This document shows positions 34,359-43,067 of a stretch of DNA of 64,000 nt, one piece after another. The notes beneath the pieces were generated by a model. That model saw only the letters and a program-made list of their open reading frames with translations, had not been told where the DNA came from and made no database searches. Positions within the stretch are counted from its first letter, which is position 1. Each line of letters opens with the position of its first letter. The stretch is from Trebonia sp963785645 (GTDB taxonomy: Bacteria > Actinomycetota > Actinomycetes > Streptosporangiales > Streptosporangiaceae). Location of the stretch: positions 620,001 through 684,000 of the forward strand of contig CAWAWG010000006.1 of NCBI GenBank assembly GCA_963785645.1, read 5' to 3'. The translations under genes and the position numbers were made by a program.

Positions 34359-35945
34359 ATGAGTGCACCCCTAAGCCGGCGCGGAACTTATGACGTGGTG
34401 GTCGTCGGCGGGGGTCACAACGGGCTGACCGCCGCGGCCTACCTCGCCGGGGCGGGGTTGTCGGTGGCGGTCGTCGAGCGCCTGGATCACACCGGCGGTG
34501 CCGCCGTTTCCGCCCAGTCGTTCCCGGGTTTTCCGACCCGCCTGTCAAGGTACTCCTACCTCGTGTCCTTGTTGCCGGAGTCGATCGTCGCCGACCTGGA
34601 CCTGGACTTGCGGCTGGCGTCGCGCCCGGTGGCGTCGTACACCCCGGTTGTGCGTGACGGCACGGCCGGGGGACTGCTCGTCGAGCGGCCCGAGGGGCCG
34701 GCCACGAGGGAGAGTTTCCGGGCGCTGACCGGCTCCGATGCCGAGTACGAAGCCTGGCGCGACTTTTACCGGCAGGTTGCCGAGTTCGCTGTCGTCGTCG
34801 CCCCGACGCTCACCGAACCGCTGCCGCGGGCATCGACGCTGCGGCGGCGGTCCGACCCGGTCCTGTGGCGCGAACTGGTCGAGCGGCCGCTCGGCGACGC
34901 CATCAAGAGGCGCTTCGGTGACGAGACCGTGCGCGGCGTGGTCGCGACCGACGCGCTGATCGGCACGTTCGCGCGCATGGACGACCCGTCGCTGGTCCAG
35001 AACCGCTGTTTCCTCTACCACCTCATCGGCAACGGGACCGGTGAGTGGCGGGTGCCGGTCGGCGGGATGGGCGCGGTCACCGACGCGCTGGCCGCGGCGG
35101 CCCGCCGGGCAGGTGCCGAGCTGATCACGGACGCCGAGGTGACCGCGGTTCGCAGCGAAACCGGTGACGCGGAGATCGACGTGGTCCACGACGGCGAGGG
35201 CCAGACGCTGCGCGCCCGCTTCGTCCTGGCGAACGTCGCCCCCTGGGTTCTCGCGGGCCTTCTCGGCGAGGAGCGCCACCCGGGCGCCAAGCCGTCCGGG
35301 TCCCAGCTGAAGATCAACTTCCTGCTTAATCGGCTCCCGCGGCTGGCCTCGGGCGCGGACCCGCGGGTCGCGTTCGCCGGGACCCTGCACCTGGGCGAGG
35401 GCTACCCCGACCTTGAGCGTGCTTACGCGGAGGCCGCCGACGGGCAGGTCCCCTCGCGCCTGCCCGGTGAGGTCTACTGCCATTCGCTGACCGATCCTTC
35501 GATTCTCGGAAACGTTCCAGAAGGGACACAGACGCTGACGTACTTCGGCCTGCACCTGCCCGCCACGCTTTTCGACGACCCGGCCACCAGCGCTTCGCGT
35601 AAGGAACTGGCCGTCAAGCGTGCCATCGCCTCGCTCAACGAGCACCTCATCGATCCCATCGAGTCGGTGCTCGCGCACGACGCCGACGGCACGCCCTGCA
35701 TCGAGGCGAAGATCCCGCAAGACATCGAGGCCGACCTGGGCATGCCCGGCGGGCACATTTTCCACGGCGACCTTAGCTGGCCCTGGGCGAGCGACACCGC
35801 CGACCTCGGTACTCCCCCCGCGCGCTGGGGAGTGGCGACCACCCGCGAAGGCGTCCTGCTGTGCGGCTCGGGTGCACGGCGCGGCGGTGCGGTCTCGGGT
35901 CTCGGCGGCCACAACGCCGCGCAGGCTGTCTTGGAGCTCGGGTGA
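34359..35945 (+). CDS. FAD-dependent phytoene-dehydrogenase-like oxidoreductase
   Basis: 528 residues. N-terminal dinucleotide fold YDVVVVGGGHNGLTAAAYLA with the second-strand acid in VVERLDHTGGAA. The middle contains GNGTGEWRVPVGGMGAVTDA, and the C-terminus has VLLCGSGARRGGAVSGLGGHNAAQ, which closes the FAD site. It belongs to the CrtI/PYROXD2-like group, whose members saturate or desaturate varied lipids. No carotenoid genes are nearby. The gene is first in a three-gene unit: its TGA overlaps the GTG of the monooxygenase by four bases. Its part in that pathway is unclear. Confidence 0.85.
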   Translation: MSAPLSRRGTYDVVVVGGGHNGLTAAAYLAGAGLSVAVVERLDHTGGAAVSAQSFPGFPTRLSRYSYLVSLLPESIVADLDLDLRLASRPVASYTPVVRDGTAGGLLVERPEGPATRESFRALTGSDAEYEAWRDFYRQVAEFAVVVAPTLTEPLPRASTLRRRSDPVLWRELVERPLGDAIKRRFGDETVRGVVATDALIGTFARMDDPSLVQNRCFLYHLIGNGTGEWRVPVGGMGAVTDALAAAARRAGAELITDAEVTAVRSETGDAEIDVVHDGEGQTLRARFVLANVAPWVLAGLLGEERHPGAKPSGSQLKINFLLNRLPRLASGADPRVAFAGTLHLGEGYPDLERAYAEAADGQVPSRLPGEVYCHSLTDPSILGNVPEGTQTLTYFGLHLPATLFDDPATSASRKELAVKRAIASLNEHLIDPIESVLAHDADGTPCIEAKIPQDIEADLGMPGGHIFHGDLSWPWASDTADLGTPPARWGVATTREGVLLCGSGARRGGAVSGLGGHNAAQAVLELG

Positions 35946-37621
35946 CAACGGCAACCGCGATCGAGGACAAGCAGCCGGGCCTGATCTCCGTCTTCGGCCC
36001 TGACTTCCCCTTCGCCTACGACGACTGGCTGACCCATCCGGCGGGTCTCGGCTCGGTGCCCGAGTCGGTCCGCGGTGCCACGGTGGCCGTCGTCGGAGCG
36101 GGGCTGGCCGGGCTGGTGGCCGCGTACGAGCTCATGGAGTTCGGTCTCCGGCCGGTCGTCTACGAGCCCACCCGCGTCGGCGGGCGGCTGCGCTCACACG
36201 AGTTCGAGGGCGCCGACGGGATCGTCGCCGAACTCGGCGGAATGCGGTTCCCGGTCTCCGGCCGTTCGTTCTTCCACTACGCGGACCGGGTCGGGCTCAG
36301 CAGCGCTCCCTTCCCTAACCCGCTCACCCCGGCGGCCGGCAGCACCGTCGTCGACATAGCCGGACAGACCTTCCGCGGCGCCACCCTCGGTGACCTGCCG
36401 CCGGAGTTCGCCGAGGTCGCGCGGGCGTGGGACCAGGCACTGGAGGAGATCGGCTACAGCGCGATGCAGGACGCGATCCGCGCCCGCGACGTCGACGCGC
36501 TGAAGCGCCTCTGGAACGAGCTTGTGCCGCTCTGGGACGGCCGGACCTTCTACGACTTCGTGGCCACCTCGCACTGCTTCTCGAAGCTGCCGTTCCGCTA
36601 TCGCGAGATGTTCGGACTTGTCGGCTTCGGCACCGGAGGATGGGACTCGGACTTCCCGAACTCCATGCTCGAGATCCTGCGGGTCGTCATCACCAACTGC
36701 GACACCGACCAGCGGCTGATGGTCGGCGGGGCCGAGCAGCTGCCGAGGCGCCTGTGGACGCTGCCGGTCAGCGAGCGCAGCCCCTGGCCGGCCGGCACGA
36801 CGCTGGAAAGCCTGCACGGCGGCGTCCCGCGCCCCGGCGTGGCGGCCATACACCGGCATGACGACGGCGCGTTCATCGTGCGCGACCGCTGGGGGACCAA
36901 CCGGGTCCACGACGCGCTGCTGACGACCTGCCAGGGCTGGCTGCTGACGACCCAGATCGAGTGCGACGAGAGCCTCTTCTCGCAGGACCTGTGGATGGCG
37001 CTCGACCGCACCAGGTACATGCAGTCATCCAAGACGTTCGTGATGGTCGACCGGCCGTTCTGGAAGGACATCGACCCCGCCACCGGCCGCCCGGTGATGG
37101 GCATGACCCTCACCGACCGGCTTACCCGGGGTACCTACCTGTTCGACAACGGCCCGGACCGGCAGGCGGTCATCTGCCTGACCTACACCTGGATGTCCGA
37201 CGCGCTGAAGATGCTGCCGTACGACGTCGAGCAGCGGGTCAAGCTTTCGCTTGACGCCCTGAGCAAGATCTACCCCGACGTCGACATCGCGAGCCACATC
37301 GTGGGCGACCCGGTGACGGTTTCCTGGGAGGACGACCCGAATTTCCTCGGCGCCTTCAAGGGGGCACTGCCCGGCCACTACCGCTACAACCACCGCATGT
37401 ACCGGCACTTCATGCAGGGCAGGCTGCCGCCCGCGGAGCGGGGTATCTTCCTGGCCGGCGACGATGTTTCCTTTATGCCCGGATGGGCGGAAGGAGCCGT
37501 CCAGACGGCGCTCAACGCCGTCTGGGGCATCATGACGCACTTCGGCGGCGCATCCCATCCGGATAACCCGGGCCCCGGCGACCTCTTCGATAAGCTAGCC
37601 CCCCTCGATCTTGGAGAGTGA
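35942..37621 (+). CDS. Tryptophan/phenylalanine 2-monooxygenase (IaaM-like)
   Basis: 559 residues from GTG 35942 (GTGA overlap), almost the length of Pseudomonas IaaM. FAD fold VAVVGAGLAGLVAAYEL (residues 48-64). Family landmarks keep the same order as in IaaM: VAELGGMRFPVSGRSFFHYA, FPNPLT, GTGGWDSDFPNSMLEILRVV, DQRLMVGGAEQLPRRLW, QSSKTFVMVDRPFW, CLTYTWMSDALKML and the terminal FMPGWAEGAVQTALNAVWG. The enzyme decarboxylates and oxygenates an aromatic L-amino acid to its acetamide; for tryptophan this gives indole-3-acetamide. The adjacent amidase would release the acid. Substrate choice (Trp or Phe) cannot be read directly. It could also be an L-amino-acid oxidase of the same superfamily. Confidence 0.8.
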   Translation: MTTATAIEDKQPGLISVFGPDFPFAYDDWLTHPAGLGSVPESVRGATVAVVGAGLAGLVAAYELMEFGLRPVVYEPTRVGGRLRSHEFEGADGIVAELGGMRFPVSGRSFFHYADRVGLSSAPFPNPLTPAAGSTVVDIAGQTFRGATLGDLPPEFAEVARAWDQALEEIGYSAMQDAIRARDVDALKRLWNELVPLWDGRTFYDFVATSHCFSKLPFRYREMFGLVGFGTGGWDSDFPNSMLEILRVVITNCDTDQRLMVGGAEQLPRRLWTLPVSERSPWPAGTTLESLHGGVPRPGVAAIHRHDDGAFIVRDRWGTNRVHDALLTTCQGWLLTTQIECDESLFSQDLWMALDRTRYMQSSKTFVMVDRPFWKDIDPATGRPVMGMTLTDRLTRGTYLFDNGPDRQAVICLTYTWMSDALKMLPYDVEQRVKLSLDALSKIYPDVDIASHIVGDPVTVSWEDDPNFLGAFKGALPGHYRYNHRMYRHFMQGRLPPAERGIFLAGDDVSFMPGWAEGAVQTALNAVWGIMTHFGGASHPDNPGPGDLFDKLAPLDLGE

Positions 37622-37625
37622 CCAG

Positions 37626-38426
37626 ATGGCCGCGACGACACGCGTTGCCGCGTGGCAATGCAAGCCCGGTTCCGGCGATGTCGCGGGCAACCTGCGCCGC
37701 CTCGACGCCGTTTGCGCATCGGCCGCCGCCCAGCAGGTCGAGGTGCTGGTAACGCCGGAAATGTTCGTGTCTGGCTATGCGATCACGCTGGCCGGGGTGC
37801 TGCGCCTGGCCGAGGACGCGGGCGGGCCGACCGAGACCGCCGTCGCCGAGATCGCGCGGCGCCATCACATCGCGATCGTCTACGGGCACCCGGAACGCGC
37901 CCGGGACGACAGTGCTGCCAAAGACGGTGCATACAACGCCGCCACGATGATCGGCCCCGACGGGGTCGTCCGCGGGCGGCACCGCAAGGTGCACCTGTAC
38001 GGCGACCTGGACCGGGAGCAGTTCGTGGCGGGCGGCGCCCGGCCCGCCGCGTTCGACCTCGACGGCTCCCGGGTCGGGATGCTGATCTGCTACGACGTCG
38101 AGTTCCCGGAGGCCGTGCGCAGCCTGGCGGTCGACGGGGCGCGGCGCGTATTCGTACCGACCGCGAACATGACCGGCTGTGAGGAGGTCCAGAAGTTCCT
38201 CGTGCCTGCCCGCGCTTGCGAGAACAACTGCGGCGTCGTTTACGCGAACTACTGCGGCGCCGACGACGTGTTTGAGTACAACGGACTCAGCATGATCTGC
38301 GGGCCGAGCGGCGAGGTGCTCGCTCAGGCCGGCGTCAAGACCGAGGAACTGGTCATCGCCGACCTCCCCGGCGAGTCCAAGGGAACCTACCTCGCCGACC
38401 GCCGGGCAGACCTGTACGGCACCTGA
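37626..38426 (+). CDS. Nitrilase-superfamily carbon-nitrogen hydrolase (amidase)
   Basis: 266 residues from ATG 37626, four bases after the monooxygenase stop, with GGAGAG upstream. The catalytic triad is present: Glu45 in LVTPEMFVSG, Lys121 in GRHRKVHLYGD and Cys155 in GMLICYDVEFPE. The second Glu region is normal. The sequence is closest in style to aliphatic amidases and R-amidases, not to cyanide-type nitrilases. Tight coupling to an IaaM-like gene suggests that it hydrolyses the arylacetamide product to ammonia and an arylacetic acid such as indole-3-acetic acid. That link is inference from gene order. Confidence 0.85.
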   Translation: MAATTRVAAWQCKPGSGDVAGNLRRLDAVCASAAAQQVEVLVTPEMFVSGYAITLAGVLRLAEDAGGPTETAVAEIARRHHIAIVYGHPERARDDSAAKDGAYNAATMIGPDGVVRGRHRKVHLYGDLDREQFVAGGARPAAFDLDGSRVGMLICYDVEFPEAVRSLAVDGARRVFVPTANMTGCEEVQKFLVPARACENNCGVVYANYCGADDVFEYNGLSMICGPSGEVLAQAGVKTEELVIADLPGESKGTYLADRRADLYGT

Positions 38427-38524
38427 CGGACTCGCGGCGGTATATCCGGTCTGACGGCTGACCGCCGTGACGCACCGTTCACCTTTGCTTAACAGAGGGT
38501 GCCTCATTTGGCGCATACCGGGCG

Positions 38525-38584
38525 CGATCATGGTCATCCTCTAAGCAAAGTCGACGATCATGGTCGCCGGTTAAGCAGAGAGTG
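38525..38584. repeat. Two adjacent 30-bp imperfect direct repeats
   Basis: 38525-38554 and 38555-38584 both start CGATCATGGTC and carry CTAAGCAAAG or TTAAGCAGAG at the same offset of 16. An inverted form, CTTTGCTTAA, stands at 38483-38492. The remainder of the gap 38427-38708 holds no gene. Regularly spaced half-sites like these suggest a regulator-binding region ahead of the membrane-protein gene at 38709. Confidence 0.5.
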
Positions 38585-38708
38585 GTCACCGAGTGGGCAA
38601 AGCTGCAGCTCCGCCGGGACGAGGAAGATCCGGGTATGTGGTTGCTACCGGCTGCGGGAGAGCCGGGAGCCTAACGGTAGATTCGAGGAGGAACGAAGGG
38701 AGACACGC

Positions 38709-39355
38709 GTGGCCGTCGCCGCACTTCTGCTCTGGCTGTGCACAGCCGCCGTAGGCAGCTACATGCTGGTGACGTCGGTCCGTTCGGTGAAGGCCGAACC
38801 CACACCGCCAGAACGAGTTTCCGTCCTGGCCCAGCGGTCTCGGGCGGCCAGGCACCGATCCGGGCGGCACCGATCCGGCCGGGGCCGCCAGGAAGCCGGC
38901 CCGCGCCAAGGACATCTTCGATCCGCCCTCGCTGCAACGGGCCAAGAGCGAGCCGATGCCTGGCCTGAAGGAGCTGGCCGAGTTCGCCCACCCGGCGCTG
39001 GCGATGATCGGGGTCGGCTTCTGGCTCGGCTACGTGGTGAGCCGCGACCGGCTGTTCGCCGTGATCGGCCTGGGCATCCTGCTCGGCGCGATCTGCGCGG
39101 GCCTGTCCTGGTTCACCGCCAACACCCGCGCCGCCCGGCGAGCGGCGTCCGCCGACCCAGACTCCGGCGCGGATGCGCGACAGCCGGGCGTCCAGCACGG
39201 GCGACTCCAGCACGGGCGACTCCAGCACGGGCGACTCCAGCACGGGCGACTCCGACCGGGCACCGCTGTCTCCCCCGGCCCGCCTGCTGATCTTGCACGC
39301 GATCGGCGCGGGCCTCACCCTCTTGTTCGCGGTTTTGATCGCCTTCCGCGTGTAG
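38709..39355 (+). CDS. Small membrane protein, frameshifted twice
   Basis: Begins at GTG 38709 behind GAGGAACGAAGGGAG. Frame 1 gives a first helix, VAVAALLLWLCTAAVGSYML. A slip near 38850-38870, at duplicated GGCACCGATCCGG, leads to ARAKDIFDPPSLQRAKSEP and two helices (FAHPALAMIGVGFWLGYVVS, RDRLFAVIGLGILLGAICAG). A further slip near 39170 leads to a Ser/Thr/Gly/Asp tandem repeat and a last helix, LLILHAIGAGLTLLFAVLIA, ending FRV. So four membrane segments in about 215 residues. The family is not recognised. Slips at repeats may be base-calling errors. Confidence 0.55.
39194..39253 (+). repeat. Four tandem 15-bp units encoding STGDS
   Basis: AGCACGGGCGACTCC repeated four times without a mismatch. 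In the membrane protein's last frame it encodes a hydrophilic STGDS linker. Perfect identity implies recent expansion. Confidence 0.85.
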
Positions 39356-39385
39356 CCAGCCGACCCCCGTACGCGGGCAGCCGGA

Positions 39386-39772
39386 TCAGCTCGGGTACTT
39401 GGTCGGCTGGAACGCCAGCAGCACCCAGTTCCCGTTCTCGCGCACCCAGACCGCCAGCGACTTGCTGTTCAGCACCCGTAGCTGGCCGCCGATCAATATC
39501 TCGCCGCGCATGTCGCCGAGCACGATCGCGCAGTCCCCGTGCACCACGATGCTGCTTTCCGGGTGATCAATATCACCGTAGTCAAAGTGGCCGCTCGCCA
39601 GCTTGTCCAGGTAGCTCTGCTTGCTGTCGGACGAGGCGTCGGAGTGCGTGTATACAAGCTTGTCGGCGAACAGGGCCGAGAGCGTGCCGATGTCGCCGTC
39701 GGTCATCGCCTGGTAGCGCCTGGCCTCTAGCGCGCTGATCTGCTTCGCGGCAACATCGTCGTCTGCTGTCAT
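39386..39772 (-). CDS. NTF2-like (SnoaL/DUF4440-type) protein
   Basis: 128 residues from ATG 39772, with GAGG nine bases upstream; ATG 39781 is the alternative. NTF2-like cone fold: QISALEARRYQAMTDGDIGT, LSALFADKLVYTHSDASSDS, KQSYLDKLASGHFDYGDI, CAIVLGDMRGEILIGG and a final NWVLLAFQPTKYPS. Similar proteins bind or isomerise small hydrophobic molecules or serve as detox enzymes. No partner gene; the divergent acetolactate-synthase-like gene starts 180 bases away. Confidence 0.85.
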   Translation of the reverse strand: MTADDDVAAKQISALEARRYQAMTDGDIGTLSALFADKLVYTHSDASSDSKQSYLDKLASGHFDYGDIDHPESSIVVHGDCAIVLGDMRGEILIGGQLRVLNSKSLAVWVRENGNWVLLAFQPTKYPS

Positions 39773-39953
39773 GATGTCCATCCTCGCCCCGCGCGTGCAC
39801 TCCCGCAAACGCCGGCGAAGCCTGGCAGTAGCGTAACGGAGGAGAGTCAGCCGGGACCGTTCTGATGACGACGCTGCCGTTATCACCCCACCTGCACCTT
39901 TACGGCGGACGGCGGCCGGGAACCGCCGGATGGCCTCATTTAGGCTGGTTTTC

Positions 39954-41615
39954 ATGGCTGAGCAGTCGCGTTCCACCGCAGAGTTGATCGTCGAGTGCCT
40001 GGAGAACGAAGGCGTGACCCATGTCTTCGGTATTCCCGGCGAAGAGAACATCCGGCTGATCGAGGCGCTGTCGAAATCCTCCATCAGGTACGTGCTGACC
40101 AGGCACGAGCAGGGCGCCTCGTTCATGGCCGAGACCTACGGCCGGCTCACCGGGAAGGCGGGCGTGTGCTCCGCGACTCTCGGACCCGGAGCGATCAACC
40201 TGCTGCTCGGCACGGCCGACGCCACGACCAACTCCACTCCGCTGATCGCGCTGTCGGCCCAGGTCGGCATGCAGCGCAGCTTCAAGGAGTCGCATCAGGG
40301 GGTCGACCTCGTGCCGATGTTCGCGCCCGTCACCAAGTGGTCGGCGCTGATGGCCACCCCCGGCGCGGCCCCCGAGATGATCCGCAAGGCATTCAAGCTC
40401 GCGCAGACCGAACGTCCGGGCGCCGTCTACCTGGCCGTCCCCGAGGATGTGGAGGAGGCGGAGGCGCCGACCGCGCTCGCGCCGCTGCGGGTGAACGTGC
40501 CCCGGGCCGACGACCCGTCGGCCGAGCAGATTGCCCGGGCCGCGCAGCTCTTGCGCGAGGCCCGCAATCCGGTTGTGCTCGCGGGCCACGGCGCCGCCCG
40601 GGGCGGGGCCAGCGCGGCGCTGATCCGCTTCGCGCAGGCGCTCGATATTCCGGTGGCGACCACCTTCCACGGCAAGGGCGTGTTCCCCGACGACCACCCG
40701 CTGGCGCTCGGCACGGTGGGGTTCATGCGCCATGACTACGCCAACTTCGGCTTCGACCGGGCCGACGTGATCGTGGCGGCCGGCTACGAACTGCAGGAGT
40801 TCAACCCCGTCCGGATCAACCCGAGCGGCACCACCAAGATCATCCACATTCACCGGTTCCCGGCCGAGGTCGACGCGCACTACGATGTCGCGGTCGGCCT
40901 CAACGGCGACATCAGCCACAGCCTCGACGCCCTCGCCGCGGCCGTGTGGCGCAACCCCGCCCAGGCGGTCGGCGGGGAGCGGATCAGGGAACTGCTCGCG
41001 TCCGAGCTGTCCAACGGTCAGGCCGACGACCGGTTCCCGCTGCATCCGGCGCGCATCGTGGCGGACACCAGGGCCGCCCTCGGCCGCGAGGACATTGTGC
41101 TCGTGGATACCGGCGCGCTGAAGATGTGGATGGCCCGGCTGTACCCGACCTACGCGCCGAACACCTGCCTGATCTCCAACGGCCTGTCGACGATGGGATG
41201 GACGGTCCCCGGCGCCATCGGTGCGAAGATCGCCCGGCCGGAGGCGAAGGTGCTCGTCGCCACCGGCGACGGGTCGTTCCTGATGAACTCCCAGGAGATC
41301 GAGACCGCGCTGCGGCTGCGGCTGCCCATCGTCATCCTGGTCTGGGTCGACGACGCGTACGGGCTGATCAGCTGGAAGATGGACATGGAGATTGGGCACA
41401 ACGTCGACACGCGGTTCGGCAATCCCGACTTCATCGCCTACGCGGAGAGCTTCGGTGCCCGGGGCTACCGCATCTCCGCCGCCGACGAACTGCTGCCCGT
41501 CCTGCGGACGGCACTGGCCGACGACACCGTCTCGGTGATCGCCTGCCCGGTCGACTACACCGTCAACGCCGAACTCATCCGCAGCCTCGGCGACCTCGAC
41601 GAATCCCTCTCCTAA
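39954..41615 (+). CDS. Thiamine-diphosphate enzyme, acetolactate-synthase-like
   Basis: 553 residues from ATG 39954 (no clear ribosome site; possibly leaderless). N-terminal pyrimidine-binding domain with the activating Glu52 in RHEQGASFMAETYGRLTG, a central Rossmann domain (RNPVVLAGHGAARGGASAAL), and a C-terminal diphosphate-binding domain with GDGSFLMNSQEIETALRLRL and VWVDDAYGL. It resembles large subunits of acetolactate synthases that need no small subunit; none is encoded nearby. It would condense two pyruvates to acetolactate, or carry out a related decarboxylation. No acetolactate decarboxylase or other biosynthetic gene is adjacent, so its role is open. Confidence 0.85.
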   Translation: MAEQSRSTAELIVECLENEGVTHVFGIPGEENIRLIEALSKSSIRYVLTRHEQGASFMAETYGRLTGKAGVCSATLGPGAINLLLGTADATTNSTPLIALSAQVGMQRSFKESHQGVDLVPMFAPVTKWSALMATPGAAPEMIRKAFKLAQTERPGAVYLAVPEDVEEAEAPTALAPLRVNVPRADDPSAEQIARAAQLLREARNPVVLAGHGAARGGASAALIRFAQALDIPVATTFHGKGVFPDDHPLALGTVGFMRHDYANFGFDRADVIVAAGYELQEFNPVRINPSGTTKIIHIHRFPAEVDAHYDVAVGLNGDISHSLDALAAAVWRNPAQAVGGERIRELLASELSNGQADDRFPLHPARIVADTRAALGREDIVLVDTGALKMWMARLYPTYAPNTCLISNGLSTMGWTVPGAIGAKIARPEAKVLVATGDGSFLMNSQEIETALRLRLPIVILVWVDDAYGLISWKMDMEIGHNVDTRFGNPDFIAYAESFGARGYRISAADELLPVLRTALADDTVSVIACPVDYTVNAELIRSLGDLDESLS

Positions 41616-41725
41616 GCAGGCGCCCCAGCCGGTGAGGAACAACCTCGCCCCGGTCCCGCGGCGGCCACCGCGGGACCGAGTGTCCATGGATTTATCCGAA
41701 CGAATGGTGGTTTCACCCGGTGCGG

Positions 41726-42076
41726 TCAGCTTTCTGCGGGTGTCGGCGTTGGCACTGAAGAGGCTGGCCCGGGCGATGCCGGCGACGTCCCTTCGGTTGA
41801 CGGCGTGGCCCCCGGCGTCAGCGTCGGAGTCCCGCTCGGTGACGGGCTCGCCGACCGCGTAGGGCTGGCCGTCCGGGACGGACTCGGCGACCGTGACGGC
41901 GTGTGAACGTGCGTCGGCGTGGCGGTCGGCGTGTAGCTCGTCGGCGCCGGCGCCGGGTCTGGCGAGTTGCCGGGCACCGTTGCGGCGGATATCGGGCGCA
42001 CCCAAATGTAGAGGGCGAGCACGCCGAGGAACAGCCCGATGAGCACGAGGGTCGAGGTGCGCGGCCGCCCGATCAT
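41726..42076 (-). CDS. Membrane-anchored Ser/Thr/Pro-rich small protein
   Basis: 116 residues: one N-terminal helix (TLVLIGLFLGVLALYIWV) followed by an 85-residue low-complexity tail rich in Pro, Ser and Thr (TPSRSPSPSRTASPTRSASP). The tail should be outside the cell and may be glycosylated. Its ATG overlaps the MscS stop by four bases, so the two proteins are made together and perhaps work together. No known domain. Confidence 0.7.
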   Translation of the reverse strand: MIGRPRTSTLVLIGLFLGVLALYIWVRPISAATVPGNSPDPAPAPTSYTPTATPTHVHTPSRSPSPSRTASPTRSASPSPSGTPTLTPGATPSTEGTSPASPGPASSVPTPTPAES

Positions 42077-42960
42077 GAGGGGTCCCCCGTAGCCTGGTCG
42101 GTGTCCAGTTCGGCGGAGACGAGGATGCCCTCCCGCAGGAACGCCGACGCGACCCGGGCCCGGATCTCCCGGCCGACATCGAACTGCATGCCGGGCAGCG
42201 TCCGTGCGACCATGCGCACGGAGAAGACGTCGACCTCGATCCGCTCGACGCCCATGACGCTGGGCTCGTCAAGCATCATCTTCCGCAGGCTGTCGTCGGC
42301 GTAGATGTCCCGCCCGACGCGCTGAAGCACCTCGCTGGCGTGGCCCACGTCCACCGACGACGGGACGGGAACGTCGATCACGGCCCGCGCCCAGTCACGT
42401 GACAGGTTGGTGACCTGGGCGATCTGGCCGTTCGGGGTGATGATGACCTCGCCGCTGACCGAGCGGATCCTGGTGATCCGGAGGGTGACCTCCTCGACCG
42501 TCCCGACCGCCGGCTGGGACACGCCGGAGACGGAGATGCGGACGACGTCGCCGAACCCGTACTGCCGCTCCCCGGTGATGAAGAACCCCGCGCCGATGTC
42601 CTGGACAAATTTCTGCAGGCCGAAGCCGAGCGCGGCGCTGAGCAGCGCGGCGGGCGCAACGAATCCGGCCAGCGGCACGCCGAAGTCCTGCACGATAAGC
42701 ACTGTGGTAACGACGTAGATAACGGCGAGGACGGTCCAGGTGAGCACCTGCGCGATGACATGCCGGTGCTTGGCGGCCTCGGAACGTACCAGGTCCTCGG
42801 TTTCGGCGAACCGGGAGTCGATGCGCTCCATCATCCGGCCGCGGCCCCAGGCCGCGAGCCGGGTGAGCAGGATCGCTCCCAGGATCAGCAGGATGATGAC
42901 AAGCAGGTCACTGCGCGCCCAGAGACTGAAGTCGGTCAACGGTGCGATCGCGCCCGTCAC
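42073..42960 (-). CDS. MscS-family mechanosensitive channel
   Basis: 295 residues from GTG 42960, with GGGAGG nine bases upstream. Three membrane helices (LLVIILLILGAILLTRLAAW, VLTWTVLAVIYVVTTVLIVQ and the pore-lining APAALLSAALGFGLQKFVQD with Ala/Gly spacing) are followed by the beta domain (GFGDVVRISVSGVSQPAVGT, IITPNGQIAQVTNLSRDWAR) and the alpha/beta vestibule. It releases solutes on hypo-osmotic shock. It is co-transcribed with the Ser/Pro-rich membrane protein downstream. An ATG 39 bases upstream is possible but poorly placed. Confidence 0.9.
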   Translation of the reverse strand: MTGAIAPLTDFSLWARSDLLVIILLILGAILLTRLAAWGRGRMMERIDSRFAETEDLVRSEAAKHRHVIAQVLTWTVLAVIYVVTTVLIVQDFGVPLAGFVAPAALLSAALGFGLQKFVQDIGAGFFITGERQYGFGDVVRISVSGVSQPAVGTVEEVTLRITRIRSVSGEVIITPNGQIAQVTNLSRDWARAVIDVPVPSSVDVGHASEVLQRVGRDIYADDSLRKMMLDEPSVMGVERIEVDVFSVRMVARTLPGMQFDVGREIRARVASAFLREGILVSAELDTDQATGDPS

Positions 42961-43067
42961 AATGTTGTCCTCCCATCTGTCGTCAACGACCAGAACCAAC
43001 CCATTTAGGAAGGTTGGCGGCGCGCTGTACCTTTAGCCCAAAGTCGGCCGGTCAAACGCCACGGGGC

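Noticed and set aside
34545..35954. A 469-codon minus-strand frame opposite the phytoene-dehydrogenase-like gene
   Set aside because: Arg/Gly/Gln-rich, no recognisable fold; the plus-strand gene has FAD motifs and overlaps its neighbour by GTGA.
39194..39253. CRISPR or attachment-site array
   Set aside because: Four perfect contiguous 15-mers without spacers; simple coding tandem repeat.
39936..42272. A 778-codon minus-strand open frame opposite the acetolactate-synthase-like gene
   Set aside because: G+C-rich antisense artefact: Arg/Gly/Val/His-rich, no domain, while the plus strand has clear thiamine-enzyme motifs.
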